Shown piece by piece: positions 16,125-25,596 of a DNA stretch of 64,000 nt (positions within the stretch are counted from its first letter, which is position 1; every line of letters starts with the position of its first letter). The DNA lies in the NCBI RefSeq assembly GCF_016595235.1, contig NZ_JAENHL010000008.1:1014624-1078623 (forward strand). The letters run 5' to 3'. This DNA is from Taklimakanibacter albus (GTDB taxonomy: Bacteria > Pseudomonadota > Alphaproteobacteria > Rhizobiales > Aestuariivirgaceae). The position numbers and the translations under genes were made by a program. The notes under the pieces are model-generated. The model was given only the letters and a program-made list of their open reading frames with translations, was not told the origin of the DNA and did no database searches.

Positions 16125-17392
16125 GCGCCTGCCAGCCGCGCAAGGGCCTTGGCGAAGAAGTCCGACGCACCGAAATTGCCTGATTTGAGCGCCAGCGCGA
16201 TCGGAGACTTTCCCTCGGCGACCAGCACGGGAACGCCCGGGTCGATCTCCGGTCCGACAGTCAGGGCGCCGAGATCCAGGGCGGACACGACCGCGCCCGA
16301 CGTCTCGCCACCGGCGATGACGAGACGGCGAATACCTTTCGCCACGAGGCCCTGCGCCGCATCGGCGAAGAGCCGATCCAGCCTATGGGCGACCTTCTCG
16401 CGGCCGTAACGGTCCTGAAGCGCCTTCACGTCCTCGGGCGCTCCCGATGAATAAACGAGCGGCGCCTTGCCCGCATTAGCGAGGACGAATGTCACGATGT
16501 CATTGGCGCCGGACGCGCCGCGCATCACCTTGTCGACATCGATCGCGAGCACGGGATGCCGGCGCCTGTGATGCTCGATCTGGCCGCGCGTGGCCCCCGA
16601 GCAGCTGCCGGCGAGTACGGCCTCGGGCCCGCTCATGCCAGCGACTTGCGGCCGCGCTCCTTTCGCGAGACCGGCGGCGATGAAATTCCCCGGCAGGCCG
16701 AGCGCGATGCCCGAGCCGCCGGTCAAAAGCAGCGCCGTTGCGGCAGCGCGGCCAATGGCGACCAGATCGTCGTCGGTGATGGCATCCACAATGACCAGGC
16801 GCTGGCCGCGTTGCACCGCCTGTTGCAATTCCGCGGCGATCCGCTCGGGCCCCTGGCGCACCGAAGGCCAGGCAACGAGGCCGACCGGATGTTTCGCCTG
16901 GCGGGCGAGCCAGCGGCGGATGTCGGGATCGGTCATCGGATTGAGCGGATGCTTCTCGAGACCGGACTCACTCAGGAGACGGTCATGAACGAAAAGATGT
17001 CCCTGATAGATGGTGCGTCCCGCCCCGGGAAAAGCAGGACACACGACCACGCTTTTCTGATCGAGCGCAGCGGCCAGCGCCTCGGCCACAGGCCCGATAT
17101 TCCCGTCGGGCGTCGAGTCGAAGGTGGAGCAATATTTGAAGACGATCTGCCGGCAGCCCTGGTCCTGAAGCCAGCGCAACGCCGCGAGCGACTGGGCGAC
17201 GGCATCGGCGGCGGCAATGGACCGGCTCTTCAGCGCGACCACGCCGGCTTCGATATCGGCCGGCGCCTTGAGGCTCGGCACATTGAGGAATTGCGCGGTC
17301 TTCAGACCGCCCTGGCCGGCCAGGCCCTTCGCCAGCGTGTTGGCGATGTCACTGGCACCGGTAAAGTCGTCCGCTACAACCCCGAGCAGCAT
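16121..17392 (-). CDS. otnK: 3-oxo-tetronate kinase (four-carbon acid sugar kinase)
   Basis: The 423-residue protein matches the OtnK/DUF1537 family: LLGVVADDFTGASDIANTLA at the N-terminus, FKYCSTFDSTPDGNIGPVAEAL, CPAFPGAGRTIYQGHLFV with HPLNPMTDPDIRRW, and the C-terminal nucleotide-binding half with AGGETSGAVVSAL and PGVPVL. OtnK phosphorylates 3-oxo-tetronates (from D-threonate, L-threonate or erythronate catabolism) before OtnC decarboxylates the product to DHAP. Here the frame is intact although the downstream otnC is broken, so the pathway is probably dead or completed by an otnC elsewhere. No otnI or dehydrogenase partner is visible. Confidence 0.92.
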   Translation of the reverse strand: MLLGVVADDFTGASDIANTLAKGLAGQGGLKTAQFLNVPSLKAPADIEAGVVALKSRSIAAADAVAQSLAALRWLQDQGCRQIVFKYCSTFDSTPDGNIGPVAEALAAALDQKSVVVCPAFPGAGRTIYQGHLFVHDRLLSESGLEKHPLNPMTDPDIRRWLARQAKHPVGLVAWPSVRQGPERIAAELQQAVQRGQRLVIVDAITDDDLVAIGRAAATALLLTGGSGIALGLPGNFIAAGLAKGARPQVAGMSGPEAVLAGSCSGATRGQIEHHRRRHPVLAIDVDKVMRGASGANDIVTFVLANAGKAPLVYSSGAPEDVKALQDRYGREKVAHRLDRLFADAAQGLVAKGIRRLVIAGGETSGAVVSALDLGALTVGPEIDPGVPVLVAEGKSPIALALKSGNFGASDFFAKALARLAGA

Positions 17393-17562
17393 TAAAAGCG
17401 ATCATCCTTTGCCGGCTTCTTCGCGAAATTCCTAGGTCACGATAAGGACGGCCGGATGACCCGTCAACAATGTCGTCCAAAGACGCAAAGACATTGATTT
17501 GAGTATATAATTTTCCTAGGCTTTCGCTCCTGAAGGGTCATACGTCGATACCGGACATTTTC

Positions 17563-18627
17563 GTGCTCGCGCAGATTTCATCGCTTCCCTTGCCAGCGGA
17601 CAACAGCCTCGACCTGCCGCAGCTCATGACCGAGATGGCGGGCCTGGTAGAGGTCATCGGCGCACGCAACTTCTACAGCGCCGCCCTGGCGGCGCTCGGC
17701 CGCCTCCTCGGTTGCGAACGGCAGATCGCGGTGCGTTATGCGCAATTCGCCAAGCCGCAGTTCCTGGCCAATTATTCGCTGACCGCCGAAGCCGAGGTCA
17801 CCTATATGCGGGAGCTCTACCGCATCGACCCCTTGCTGCATCTGGTGCGCACCCAGGTTCCCGACCGCGTGATGACGGCACTGCAGATGCGGCGCGAGGG
17901 CAACGACAACCTCTATTTCGAGAATCTCTATCACTCGGCCCGCATCTATGACGAGATCGTCGTCCTCCTGCCGGCGGTGGGCGGCGTCTGGGTGGCGCTC
18001 TGCCTCGATCTCGACGACCGGCCTTTCGAGCCCGGCGAAGTGGAGTTCGTCAGGCACATCTATCCGCTTCTCGAAAACCTGCACCGTCTGCACATTGTGA
18101 GCAGCCTCTCCGGCCATCGCGGCGGCTATCTCAATGACAGCCAGCTCGCCGTCATGGTGGTCGACGACGAGGGCAAGCCCTGCTTCCGCAACGGGGTATG
18201 GAGCGGCAAGGTGACCGCGGCGGCGGAAGACGCCATCTGCGCGGTCTCGCAGGATTCGAGCGAAGGCGTGCATTCGCTCGACGAACTCGATGTCGTGCAT
18301 TGGGAAAAGCTCGAGGACGGCAATGCGGTGGCGCCGGGCGGCCGCGTCTTCGTCGTCGAGCGCCGCTCGCCGGGATATCTCGCCATCGACAATCTGTTCA
18401 GCCAGATGATCACGGACTACCAGCTGACGCCGCGCGAATGCGAGATCCTCCGGCATGGCTTGCGCGGCATGTCGACGGCGGCGATCGCCAAGCGTCTCGA
18501 TATCGGCGCCGGAACGGTGCGCAACCACAAGCATAGGCTCTACAGCAAGCTCGACGTCACCTCGGAACGCGAGATCACCTCGCTGATTTTTGATCGTATT
18601 TTCAAGGACCAGCTCACCCAGGCGTGA
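17563..18627 (+). CDS. LuxR-type helix-turn-helix transcriptional regulator
   Basis: The C-terminal 60 residues are a clear LuxR/FixJ-type HTH: LTPRECEILRHGLRGMSTAAIA with LDIGAGTVRNHKHRLYSKLDV. The N-terminal 280 residues have no receiver signature and no recognised autoinducer-domain hallmark; they look like a GAF/PAS-style sensory fold but this is only an impression. The GTG at 17563 gives 354 residues; ATG 17626 is an alternative. It lies upstream of the Liv-type operon at 18834 in the same direction with a 206-base gap and may control it. Confidence 0.85.
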   Translation: MLAQISSLPLPADNSLDLPQLMTEMAGLVEVIGARNFYSAALAALGRLLGCERQIAVRYAQFAKPQFLANYSLTAEAEVTYMRELYRIDPLLHLVRTQVPDRVMTALQMRREGNDNLYFENLYHSARIYDEIVVLLPAVGGVWVALCLDLDDRPFEPGEVEFVRHIYPLLENLHRLHIVSSLSGHRGGYLNDSQLAVMVVDDEGKPCFRNGVWSGKVTAAAEDAICAVSQDSSEGVHSLDELDVVHWEKLEDGNAVAPGGRVFVVERRSPGYLAIDNLFSQMITDYQLTPRECEILRHGLRGMSTAAIAKRLDIGAGTVRNHKHRLYSKLDVTSEREITSLIFDRIFKDQLTQA

Positions 18628-18672
18628 CACTCTCTTAAGTTGCGCATCGGCTTATCTGAGAACCGCACACAT

Positions 18673-18691
18673 GGTCGGGTCAAGCCCGACC
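18673..18691. repeat. Short palindrome of dispersed type before the Liv operon
   Basis: ggtcggg-N5-cccgacc in the context atggtcgggtcaagcccgacc. This wording recurs as a dispersed repeat in many Hyphomicrobiales genomes. It lies between the LuxR-type gene and the binding-protein gene. Without a T-run it is not a typical terminator, though it could attenuate read-through. The rest of the gap (18628-18833) shows nothing clear. Confidence 0.5.
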
Positions 18692-18833
18692 ACAAGCTTC
18701 TCGGACCCAGGCGCCATAGTATCAGTTGTCACCATTGTCAGTGCCTGAGGGCGATGATCTACTTGCATCCCGAACGTTGAGCGCCAGCCGCCAGAGCTGG
18801 GAATTCAAGCGTCGATAGGGAAGGAAAATCTCA

Positions 18834-20063
18834 ATGAGCGTCCAATCACTGCTGAAAAATGCAGCGCATGGCCTTGCCGGTGCAGCACTGGCGGCAATCG
18901 TCGGTGCAACCGCGCCCGTCACGGCCCAAGCCGACACCATCAAAATCGGCGCCCCCATTCCGCAGACCGGCCCCTTCGCCAGCGACGGCGGCGTCATGGA
19001 AAAGGCCATCAAGCTCGCGGTGGAAGACCTGAACAAGGCTGGCGGCGTCCTTGGCCAGCAGGTCGAAGTGACCTTCTTCGATATCGGCGACCTGTCGCCC
19101 GACAAGCTGCAGGCGGCCGCCGCCAATCTCATCGACCGCGGCAAATCCGATTTCATCGTCACCGGCTATGGCGGCTTCGGTCCCGATATTCCGGCCTTCT
19201 GCCCGCAAGGCGTGCCGTTCATCCACAATGACGCCTTCACCAGCGTCGTGGACATGATGAACAGCATGGGCTGCACCAGCATCTTCAACGCGTCCGACGT
19301 CGAAGCCTCCTATGGCAAGGTCATGTTCGACCAGCTCGCAGCGCTCGGCCACCAGTTCCCCAACAAGAAGATCGCCATCGTGCACGGCCCCTATGAGTGG
19401 GAATCGGGCCTCACCAAGGCGATGGCCGACGCCGCCACGGCGCAGGGCTGGGAAGTCGTGATGAATGAAGAGGTGCCGTATGAAAGCGTGCAGTGGCAAG
19501 GCATCCTCAGCAAGATTCGCGAAGCACAGCCGGCCCTCGTCCATATCGAAGTGCTGGATGCCGGGCTGACCTATACTTTCCTGCAGCAATATTTCGACAA
19601 TCCGGTCAAAGGTGCGGTGGTGAATGCCGGCTATGCGGCGAGCGTGCCGGCTTTCGGCGACGTGGTCGCGCAAGGCAAGGTCGAGGGCGTGCTCGGCATG
19701 ACGCTGTCGGCGCAATTGCCCGGCCCCGAGGGCGATGCCTTCATCAAGAGATGGCAAGCCGCCTATAACGAGACACCGCCCTGGAGCCTCGCCGCGCAAC
19801 TTTATGATGAAGTGAACATGTGGGCGGCGGCGGTGAAGACCGCGGGCAGCGCCTCCGATCACGCCGCCGTCGTCAAGGCGCTCAAGGAAATGAGCTTCAA
19901 AGGCCTCACCGGCACGCTCAAATTCGACGACAAGTTCAAGATCCCGACCAGCGATGCGAGCCAGCCGGCCTTCCTCTTCCAGGTCCATGACAAGGCCCTG
20001 AAGCCCTTGATGATCGGCACGCGCAAGACCGGCGATTTCGTGATGCCGGATTGGGCGAAGTAA
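18834..20063 (+). CDS. Branched-chain-type ABC transporter substrate-binding protein (LivJ family)
   Basis: The 409-residue periplasmic binding protein has a signal peptide (residues 1-32, ending TAQADT) and the mature start IKIGAPIPQTGPFASDGGVMEKAIKLA, usual for the peripla_BP_6 family. It also shows GQQVEVTFFDIGD, the INAGY-like VVNAGYAASVP region and YDEVNMWAAAVKTAG. Members bind amino acids, amides, urea, guanidino or aromatic compounds. It is the first gene of a run in which all partners (two ATPases, two permeases, an oxygenase, two ureohydrolases) follow closely, so the ligand is probably the substrate of those enzymes. Confidence 0.9.
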   Translation: MSVQSLLKNAAHGLAGAALAAIVGATAPVTAQADTIKIGAPIPQTGPFASDGGVMEKAIKLAVEDLNKAGGVLGQQVEVTFFDIGDLSPDKLQAAAANLIDRGKSDFIVTGYGGFGPDIPAFCPQGVPFIHNDAFTSVVDMMNSMGCTSIFNASDVEASYGKVMFDQLAALGHQFPNKKIAIVHGPYEWESGLTKAMADAATAQGWEVVMNEEVPYESVQWQGILSKIREAQPALVHIEVLDAGLTYTFLQQYFDNPVKGAVVNAGYAASVPAFGDVVAQGKVEGVLGMTLSAQLPGPEGDAFIKRWQAAYNETPPWSLAAQLYDEVNMWAAAVKTAGSASDHAAVVKALKEMSFKGLTGTLKFDDKFKIPTSDASQPAFLFQVHDKALKPLMIGTRKTGDFVMPDWAK

Positions 20064-20078
20064 GCCGGTACGCGGCTG

Positions 20079-20864
20079 ATGCAAGCCGAGTCCCTGCATT
20101 CAGGACGAACCGCCGCGCAAGTCGCGGCGGCACCGATCATGGCGCTCGATCGGGTGAGCAAGCAGTTCGGCCCCCTCAAGGCGCTCGATGGCTTGAGCTT
20201 CGACATCCGAAGCGGTGAGATTCTCGGCATAGCGGGGCCGAACGGGGCGGGAAAATCAACTCTCCTCAATGTCTGCACCGGGGTACTGAAACCCACAAGC
20301 GGCGCATTGAGTTTCGAGGGTCAGGCCGTTGCGGGACTTGCCGCCCATCATTATTGCGGCCTCGGCATCGCCCGCACCTTCCAGATCCCGCAAATCTTCT
20401 CATCCATGTCGGTCGAAGAGAATGTCGCGACCGGCGCACTGTTCGGTCCGACCGAGCGCCTCGCCTCAGGCGCGATCAAGGATCGGGTCGACGAAGCGCT
20501 GGCGATCACCGGCTTAGCCTCGCAGCGGCGCCAGCCCGCCGGCCAGGCCGATCTCCTCACCCGCAAGCGCATCATGCTCGCCGCCGCGCTCGCCACGGAG
20601 CCGAAGCTGGTCTTTCTCGACGAGCCCTTGAGCGGCCTCAATGGCGAGGAAGTGGATATCTTCGTGGCGCTGTTCCGCCGCCTGCACAGCGCGCGAGGCC
20701 TCACGCTGGTGGTCGTCGAGCACAAGGTCCGGGCGCTGGCCGACCTCTCCGACCGGATCCTGATCCTCAATGCCGGGACGCTGCTCTGCCTCGACCGGCC
20801 GGAAGCGATGCTGCGCGATGCGCGCGTCATCGATATCTATCTCGGAGCGCGGAACTTTGCTTAG
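20079..20864 (+). CDS. ABC transporter ATP-binding protein, LivG family
   Basis: The 261-residue ATPase has Walker A GPNGAGKST, the LivG-type RTFQIPQIFSSMSVEENVATG, and Walker B LVFLDEPLSGLNGEE, followed by VVEHKVRALADLSDRILIL. The signature is weak: the expected LSGGQ position reads ADLLTRKRIMLAAALATEP, so a canonical Ser-Gly-Gly is missing. This is unusual for LivG and may mean that only one composite ATP site with LivF is fully active. It starts 15 bases after the binding-protein gene. Confidence 0.88.
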   Translation: MQAESLHSGRTAAQVAAAPIMALDRVSKQFGPLKALDGLSFDIRSGEILGIAGPNGAGKSTLLNVCTGVLKPTSGALSFEGQAVAGLAAHHYCGLGIARTFQIPQIFSSMSVEENVATGALFGPTERLASGAIKDRVDEALAITGLASQRRQPAGQADLLTRKRIMLAAALATEPKLVFLDEPLSGLNGEEVDIFVALFRRLHSARGLTLVVVEHKVRALADLSDRILILNAGTLLCLDRPEAMLRDARVIDIYLGARNFA

Positions 20865-21540
20865 CGTGCGCGATATCGACGTCTTCTATGACGATCTCCA
20901 CATCCTGCATGGGGTGTCGCTCGAAGTCGGCGAAGGCGAGCTCGTCGGCGTCGTCGGCGCCAACGGGCATGGCAAAAGCACGCTTCTCAAGGCCGTGTGC
21001 GGCCTGGTCCCCGTCGCTTCCGGCGACATCCTCTATGCGGGCGAAAGCATCAGGCGCCGGAGCGTCTCCGAGCTCGTCGAGCGCGGCCTCGTCTATGTCG
21101 CCGAGGATCGCCGGCTGTTCCCCGACATGACGGTAAGGGAAAACCTGCTGCTCGGCGCCTTCCTGGCGCGCGGACGCGGTCACGAGCAAACCTCGCTGAG
21201 GCGCGTCTTCGACCTCTATCCGCGGCTCGCCGAACGGCAGGAGCAGCTCGCCCGCACTTTGAGCGGCGGCGAGGCGCAGATGCTGGCGCTCGGCCGCGGC
21301 CTGATGTCGGCCCCGGCGCTTCTCGCCATCGACGAACCGTCGCTGGGCCTGGCGCCCAAGCTCGTCGACACCATGCTGGAGACGATCGCGGAGTTGAAGA
21401 ATACCGGCACGACGATCCTGCTGGTCGAGCAGAGCCTGGGGCTCATCGACGGCATCGTCGACCGGGTCTATCGGCTCGAGGAAGGCATCATTTCGGGCGG
21501 CGCGGCACGCGCCGCCATGGCCATGGCGGATCACCGATGA
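20857..21540 (+). CDS. ABC transporter ATP-binding protein, LivF family
   Basis: The preferred start is TTG 20857, overlapping the livG-like stop by eight bases with GGAG about eight bases upstream. It gives the typical LivF opening LLSVRDIDVFYDDLHILHGVSL; the frame open from 20770 would bury too much of the upstream gene. Walker A GANGHGKST, LivF-type YVAEDRRLFPDMTVRENLLLGA, signature TLSGGEAQMLALGRGLMSAP, Walker B ALLAIDEPSLGLAPK, and the EQ(S)L switch region VEQSLGL are all present. It pairs with the LivG-like ATPase. Confidence 0.9.
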   Translation: MLSVRDIDVFYDDLHILHGVSLEVGEGELVGVVGANGHGKSTLLKAVCGLVPVASGDILYAGESIRRRSVSELVERGLVYVAEDRRLFPDMTVRENLLLGAFLARGRGHEQTSLRRVFDLYPRLAERQEQLARTLSGGEAQMLALGRGLMSAPALLAIDEPSLGLAPKLVDTMLETIAELKNTGTTILLVEQSLGLIDGIVDRVYRLEEGIISGGAARAAMAMADHR

Positions 21541-22421
21541 CCCAGTTTCTCGAAGTGATCTTCGGCGGCATCGCCCAGGCTGCGGCCTACAGCATCATCG
21601 CGGTCGGCCTGTCGCTCGTCTATGGCACAGCGCGCACGCTCAATTTCGCCCATGGCGCGCTCTATACGACCGGCGCCTATATTTCCTGGATCCTCACTGT
21701 CGGCTATCTGGGCCTGCCTCTATGGCTCGCCGTCCTGGTGCTCATCCCGATCCTGTTCAGCATCGGCGTCGCCATCGAAACTCTCATGCTGCGCCCCTTG
21801 CGGGGCGGCAAGAACTGGCGGGTGACGGCCATGATGGTCACGCTCGGCCTCGCTTTCGTGCTCGATAACGCCAATCTGATCCTGTTCGGCGCGGTGGCGA
21901 AACCGATGCCGGCCTTCATCGAAGGCACAGTCTCGATCTTCGGTGTCACCGTCTCGGCCTACCGGGTCGCGGTGCTCATCATCGCGCTCGTCATTGTGGC
22001 GCTGCTCGAAGTGTTCCTGAACCGCACCCGCTTCGGCTGGGCGGTGCGCGCGGTGGCACAGGACATCCAGGGCGCCCGCCAGGTCGGCATCGATGTCAAC
22101 CGCATCTTCGCCTTCACTTTCGGCCTCTCCGTGGTGTTGACCGGCATGGCCGGGCTGCTGCTCTCGCCCATCTTCCTGATCTCGCCGCAAGGCGGCTGGG
22201 AGCCGTTCCTCAAAGCCTTCGTGATCGTGGTGCTGGGCGGCCTCGGCAGCACGCGCGGCGCCATCGCCGCCGCTTTCTTTCTCGGACTGGTGGAGGCGAT
22301 GGTGGTCTATCAGCTCGGCGCCAGCTGGACGATGCCGGTCTGGCTGGTGACGCTGCTCCTGGTTTTGATGATCCGTCCGCAAGGACTGCTGGGCAAAGGC
22401 CAGAGCGAGGCAGCCGGATGA
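21537..22421 (+). CDS. Branched-chain-type ABC transporter permease, LivH family
   Basis: The 294-residue integral membrane protein opens FLEVIFGGIAQAAAYSIIAVGLSLVYGTARTLNFAHGALY in the LivH pattern, with about eight hydrophobic segments and the EAA-like loop RAVAQDIQGARQVGIDVNRI. ATG 21537 overlaps the livF-like stop as ATGA; upstream codons in the same frame belong to the livF-like gene. It forms the translocation pore with the LivM-like protein that follows. Confidence 0.92.
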   Translation: MTQFLEVIFGGIAQAAAYSIIAVGLSLVYGTARTLNFAHGALYTTGAYISWILTVGYLGLPLWLAVLVLIPILFSIGVAIETLMLRPLRGGKNWRVTAMMVTLGLAFVLDNANLILFGAVAKPMPAFIEGTVSIFGVTVSAYRVAVLIIALVIVALLEVFLNRTRFGWAVRAVAQDIQGARQVGIDVNRIFAFTFGLSVVLTGMAGLLLSPIFLISPQGGWEPFLKAFVIVVLGGLGSTRGAIAAAFFLGLVEAMVVYQLGASWTMPVWLVTLLLVLMIRPQGLLGKGQSEAAG

Positions 22422-23440
22422 CGCAGAGCGATGCCACGATGACAGCCCAGGCCGGCGGCAAGCGGCTTCTCGCCGGTACGAGCGTGCCCTTCTACTGGGC
22501 CGCAGTGGGGGTGCTGGCGCTCGCCGGCATGCTGATCACCGACAGCTATGTGCAGCATGTGCTGATCCTGTGCTTCCTGTGGTGCATGGTCGCCGCCGCC
22601 TGGGATCTGACGCTCGGCTATGCCGGCATCTTCAACTATGCGCAGATCGCGCTGTTCGCCGCCGGCGCCTATGCGACCGCGATGCTCACCCTGAAATTCG
22701 GCGTGCCGCCCGTCGCCGCCATCATCGCGGCCACCGCCATCACGGCGCTTCTGGGACTCGCGATCGCGCTACCGTGTCTCAGGCTCCAGGGCGAATATGT
22801 GGCGCTGTTCACCTTCGCCATCCACCTCGCCATGCCGCCCTTGATCCAGCTCGCCAAGGGGCTCGGCACCGGCGGGACCATGGGCCTCATGGGCGTGCCG
22901 CCGATCAAATTCTTCGGCCTCACTTTCGGGCCGCTGAACAAGATCGGCTGGTATTATCTGGCGCTGACCGCCGCGGCGATCTCGGTCTATGTGATCTATT
23001 ATGTCGTGCTGCGCAGTCGTACCGGACGCGCTTTCGTCGCCTTGCGCGACTCGGCCAATTTCGCCCGCTCGCTCGGCATCAACGAGTTCAAATACAAGCT
23101 GCTGGCCTTCGTCCTCTCTGCTTTGGTGACCGGATTCGCCGGCGCCCTCTATGCGCATTACACCTCGGTCGTCACGCCGAAGATCCTCGGCAACGAATTC
23201 ATCCTGCTGGCGATCGTGATGCTGGCCATCGGCGGCATCGGCCGCTTCCCCGGCGCGGTGCTCGGCGCCTTCGTCGTCACCATCCTCAATGAGTTGCTGC
23301 GTGACGCCGGAACATACCGGCTCCTGATCCTCGGAATCCTCGTGGTCCTGACCCTGCTTCTGCTGCCGCAAGGGCTTGCCTCGATCTGGGAGCGGGTATC
23401 GCGGCGCAAGCACAAGGCGCGAACCAAGCTGAAAGAATAG
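22418..23440 (+). CDS. Branched-chain-type ABC transporter permease, LivM family
   Basis: The 340-residue protein has about nine to ten hydrophobic helices and the LivM landmarks AAAWDLTLGYAGIFNYAQIALFAAGAYATAML, LPCLRLQGEYVALFTFA and the cytoplasmic loop LRDSANFARSLGINEFKYKLLAFVLSA. The charged tail RRKHKARTKLKE is cytoplasmic. It overlaps the livH-like gene by four bases. The oxygenase gene begins ten bases after its stop. Confidence 0.92.
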   Translation: MTQSDATMTAQAGGKRLLAGTSVPFYWAAVGVLALAGMLITDSYVQHVLILCFLWCMVAAAWDLTLGYAGIFNYAQIALFAAGAYATAMLTLKFGVPPVAAIIAATAITALLGLAIALPCLRLQGEYVALFTFAIHLAMPPLIQLAKGLGTGGTMGLMGVPPIKFFGLTFGPLNKIGWYYLALTAAAISVYVIYYVVLRSRTGRAFVALRDSANFARSLGINEFKYKLLAFVLSALVTGFAGALYAHYTSVVTPKILGNEFILLAIVMLAIGGIGRFPGAVLGAFVVTILNELLRDAGTYRLLILGILVVLTLLLLPQGLASIWERVSRRKHKARTKLKE

Positions 23441-23450
23441 GAGTTTGGCC

Positions 23451-24593
23451 ATGGATGATGGAAAAATGCCGAAGCCGCAAATCGGCGAAACACCGGCAGC
23501 GCTGCGGGGCGCCAAGCAGAGTGAATATATCACCCCCCAGATCTTCGAGCAGGAGCTCAGCGACGTCTTCGACAATGACTGGGTGATGGTCGGCCGGCAG
23601 AACAGCATCCTCGAGCCCGGCAGCTATATGACGGCGGCGATCGGCAAGCGTCCCATCGTGTGCATCCGCCAGAAGGACGGCTCGATCAAGGCCTTCGCCA
23701 ATTTCTGCCTGCATCGTTATGCCAAGCTGCTCGAGGGCCGCGGCAAAGTGGGCCGGATCGTCTGTCCCTATCACGCCTGGACCTATGAGATGAGCGGCCG
23801 GCTGATCGGCATCGCCAATCCGCAAGGCTTCGGCGATGCCTGCAAATCCGAGATGGGCCTGCGCGAGCTCGCCTGCGAAGTCTGGCTCGGCTTCATCTTC
23901 GTGGCCTTGCGCCACGATCTGCCCTCGATGGCGAGCAAGCTCAAGCCGCTGGCCGACCATCTCGCCCGTTACGATCTCTCGTCCTACGAGGACCGCTATG
24001 TGTTCGACGAGGAGATCTGGACCGGTAACTGGAAGCTCGTCTACGAGAATTTCGTCGAATGCTACCATGTGACCTACGCACATAAGCAGTCGATCGGGCC
24101 GACCAACCCGACGCGGCTGGCCGAGCTGGGCCCGCGCGGCCAGCAGCAATTCTCGGTCCACTACAATCCCTATCGCCCGGAAGATCTGCCTGAGGTCCAT
24201 AATGAGGATCTCGATGAGGACGAGCGGCGGCGCCTCCTCGTCATCGGCATCTATCCGAACGCGCTCGTCGCCATCGACGCCAATTTCGTCTGGTGGATGA
24301 CGCTCGAGCCGCAAGCGGTGGACCGCACCAATGGCCGCTGGGGCCTGTCCTTCACGCCCAAGGCGATGAAGGGGATGAAGGATCCCGAAGCTTTCGCGGA
24401 GAAAGTCCGCGAGGTGATCCATACCGCCACGCTCGAAGACAAGCGCGTCGTGGCCTGGGTGCAGCAGGGCGTCCAGTTCAACGCGGCCGAGCCCGGCTAT
24501 CTGCATTCGACGCTCGAAATCTATGTCGACGAGTTCCGCCAGTATCTCGACCGCATGATGGGTCGCCCGACAACCACACAACAGAGAGATTGA
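23451..24593 (+). CDS. Rieske [2Fe-2S] ring-hydroxylating-type oxygenase alpha subunit
   Basis: The 380-residue protein has an N-terminal Rieske domain with C-x-H (FCLHRYAKL) and C-x2-H (VCPYHAWTYEMSG). A catalytic domain follows with the mononuclear iron site in YENFVECYHVTYAHK, and a later Asp should complete the facial triad. Length and layout fit single-subunit oxygenases that hydroxylate or N-demethylate aromatic or quaternary ammonium compounds. ATG 23451 follows AGGAG at 23439; a TTG at 23445 is less likely. No reductase or ferredoxin gene lies in the operon, so electrons must come from elsewhere. Substrate unknown; neighbours point to a nitrogenous, possibly guanidino compound. Confidence 0.88.
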   Translation: MDDGKMPKPQIGETPAALRGAKQSEYITPQIFEQELSDVFDNDWVMVGRQNSILEPGSYMTAAIGKRPIVCIRQKDGSIKAFANFCLHRYAKLLEGRGKVGRIVCPYHAWTYEMSGRLIGIANPQGFGDACKSEMGLRELACEVWLGFIFVALRHDLPSMASKLKPLADHLARYDLSSYEDRYVFDEEIWTGNWKLVYENFVECYHVTYAHKQSIGPTNPTRLAELGPRGQQQFSVHYNPYRPEDLPEVHNEDLDEDERRRLLVIGIYPNALVAIDANFVWWMTLEPQAVDRTNGRWGLSFTPKAMKGMKDPEAFAEKVREVIHTATLEDKRVVAWVQQGVQFNAAEPGYLHSTLEIYVDEFRQYLDRMMGRPTTTQQRD

Positions 24594-24595
24594 AG

Positions 24596-25582
24596 ATGGG
24601 AAACACAAGCACCGTCACCTTCAATGAGAACGCCTTTGCCGGCCTTCTCCATGCCGGGACGCATGGCACCTTCATGCGGCTGCCGGCCATTGCGGCGGAC
24701 GCCAAGAAGCTCAAGGACGCGAAGATTTCGGCGGCGTTTCTAGGCTTTCCGTGGGACGCCATGTGCATCAGCCGCACCGGTACGAATTATGGGCCGCGCG
24801 CCATCCGCGAGGCGAGCGACCAGTTCTCCTTCTACAATGCCTCGACCGGCATGGACCTCACCCAGCATTATCGTTTCGCCGACTGCGGCGACGTGCCGGT
24901 GGTGCCGGGTGCCGCCGTCACCACCATGGACCGGGCGCAGGCCATGGTCTCGCAGATCCTGCAAAGCGGCGCCATGCCGGTGACGATCGGCGGCGATCAT
25001 TCGATCACCATCGCCTGCGTCAGGGCCTTCGCCAAAGCCTATAAGAAGCCGGGCCTCGTGCTGGTCGACACACATTTCGACACGGCGCTCGATGTCGGCG
25101 GCGAGACGCTCAGCCATTGCTGCCCGATCACCCGCGCCGTCGATGCCGGCTTCGATCCCAAACGTATCGCGATCGTCGGCACCGGCGGCTGGATGAACCC
25201 GAAATCCGAGCTGGCCTATATCAAGAAGCAGGGCATCACGCTCTTCACCATCGAGGACATCTGGGCGCAAGGCGCCAAGACGATCGCCAAAAAGGCGGCG
25301 GCGGTCGCCAGCAAAGGCGCCGACGGCGTCTATCTGACCTATGATATCGACGCCATCGATGCCGCCTATGCGCCGGGAACCGGCGTGCCGACGCCCGGCG
25401 GCATGAGCTCGCGGGAAGCCCTCACCATGGCCTATGAGCTGGGACGCATGGGCATTGCCGGCTTCGACCTCGTCGAAGTGTCGCCTTCCTGGGATCATGA
25501 CGGCATCACCAGCCGGCTGGCGGTGCGCCTCATCCTCGAAGCGCTGGCCGGCAACGCCAATTCCAAGAAATTCAAGAAATAA
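24596..25582 (+). CDS. Ureohydrolase (agmatinase/arginase family), first of a pair
   Basis: The 328-residue binuclear metallohydrolase has all six expected metal ligands in GGDHSIT, DTHFDTALD (D-x-H-x-x-x-D core) and YDIDAIDAAYAPG, followed by GTGVPTPGGMSSREAL, typical of agmatinase-like enzymes. It removes urea from a guanidino compound. The start is ATG 24596, two bases after the Rieske stop. A second, divergent ureohydrolase follows 14 bases later. Agmatine, guanidinobutyrate, guanidinopropionate or a methylated guanidine are possible substrates. Confidence 0.88.
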   Translation: MGNTSTVTFNENAFAGLLHAGTHGTFMRLPAIAADAKKLKDAKISAAFLGFPWDAMCISRTGTNYGPRAIREASDQFSFYNASTGMDLTQHYRFADCGDVPVVPGAAVTTMDRAQAMVSQILQSGAMPVTIGGDHSITIACVRAFAKAYKKPGLVLVDTHFDTALDVGGETLSHCCPITRAVDAGFDPKRIAIVGTGGWMNPKSELAYIKKQGITLFTIEDIWAQGAKTIAKKAAAVASKGADGVYLTYDIDAIDAAYAPGTGVPTPGGMSSREALTMAYELGRMGIAGFDLVEVSPSWDHDGITSRLAVRLILEALAGNANSKKFKK

Positions 25583-25596
25583 ACCGAGAGTATCTG

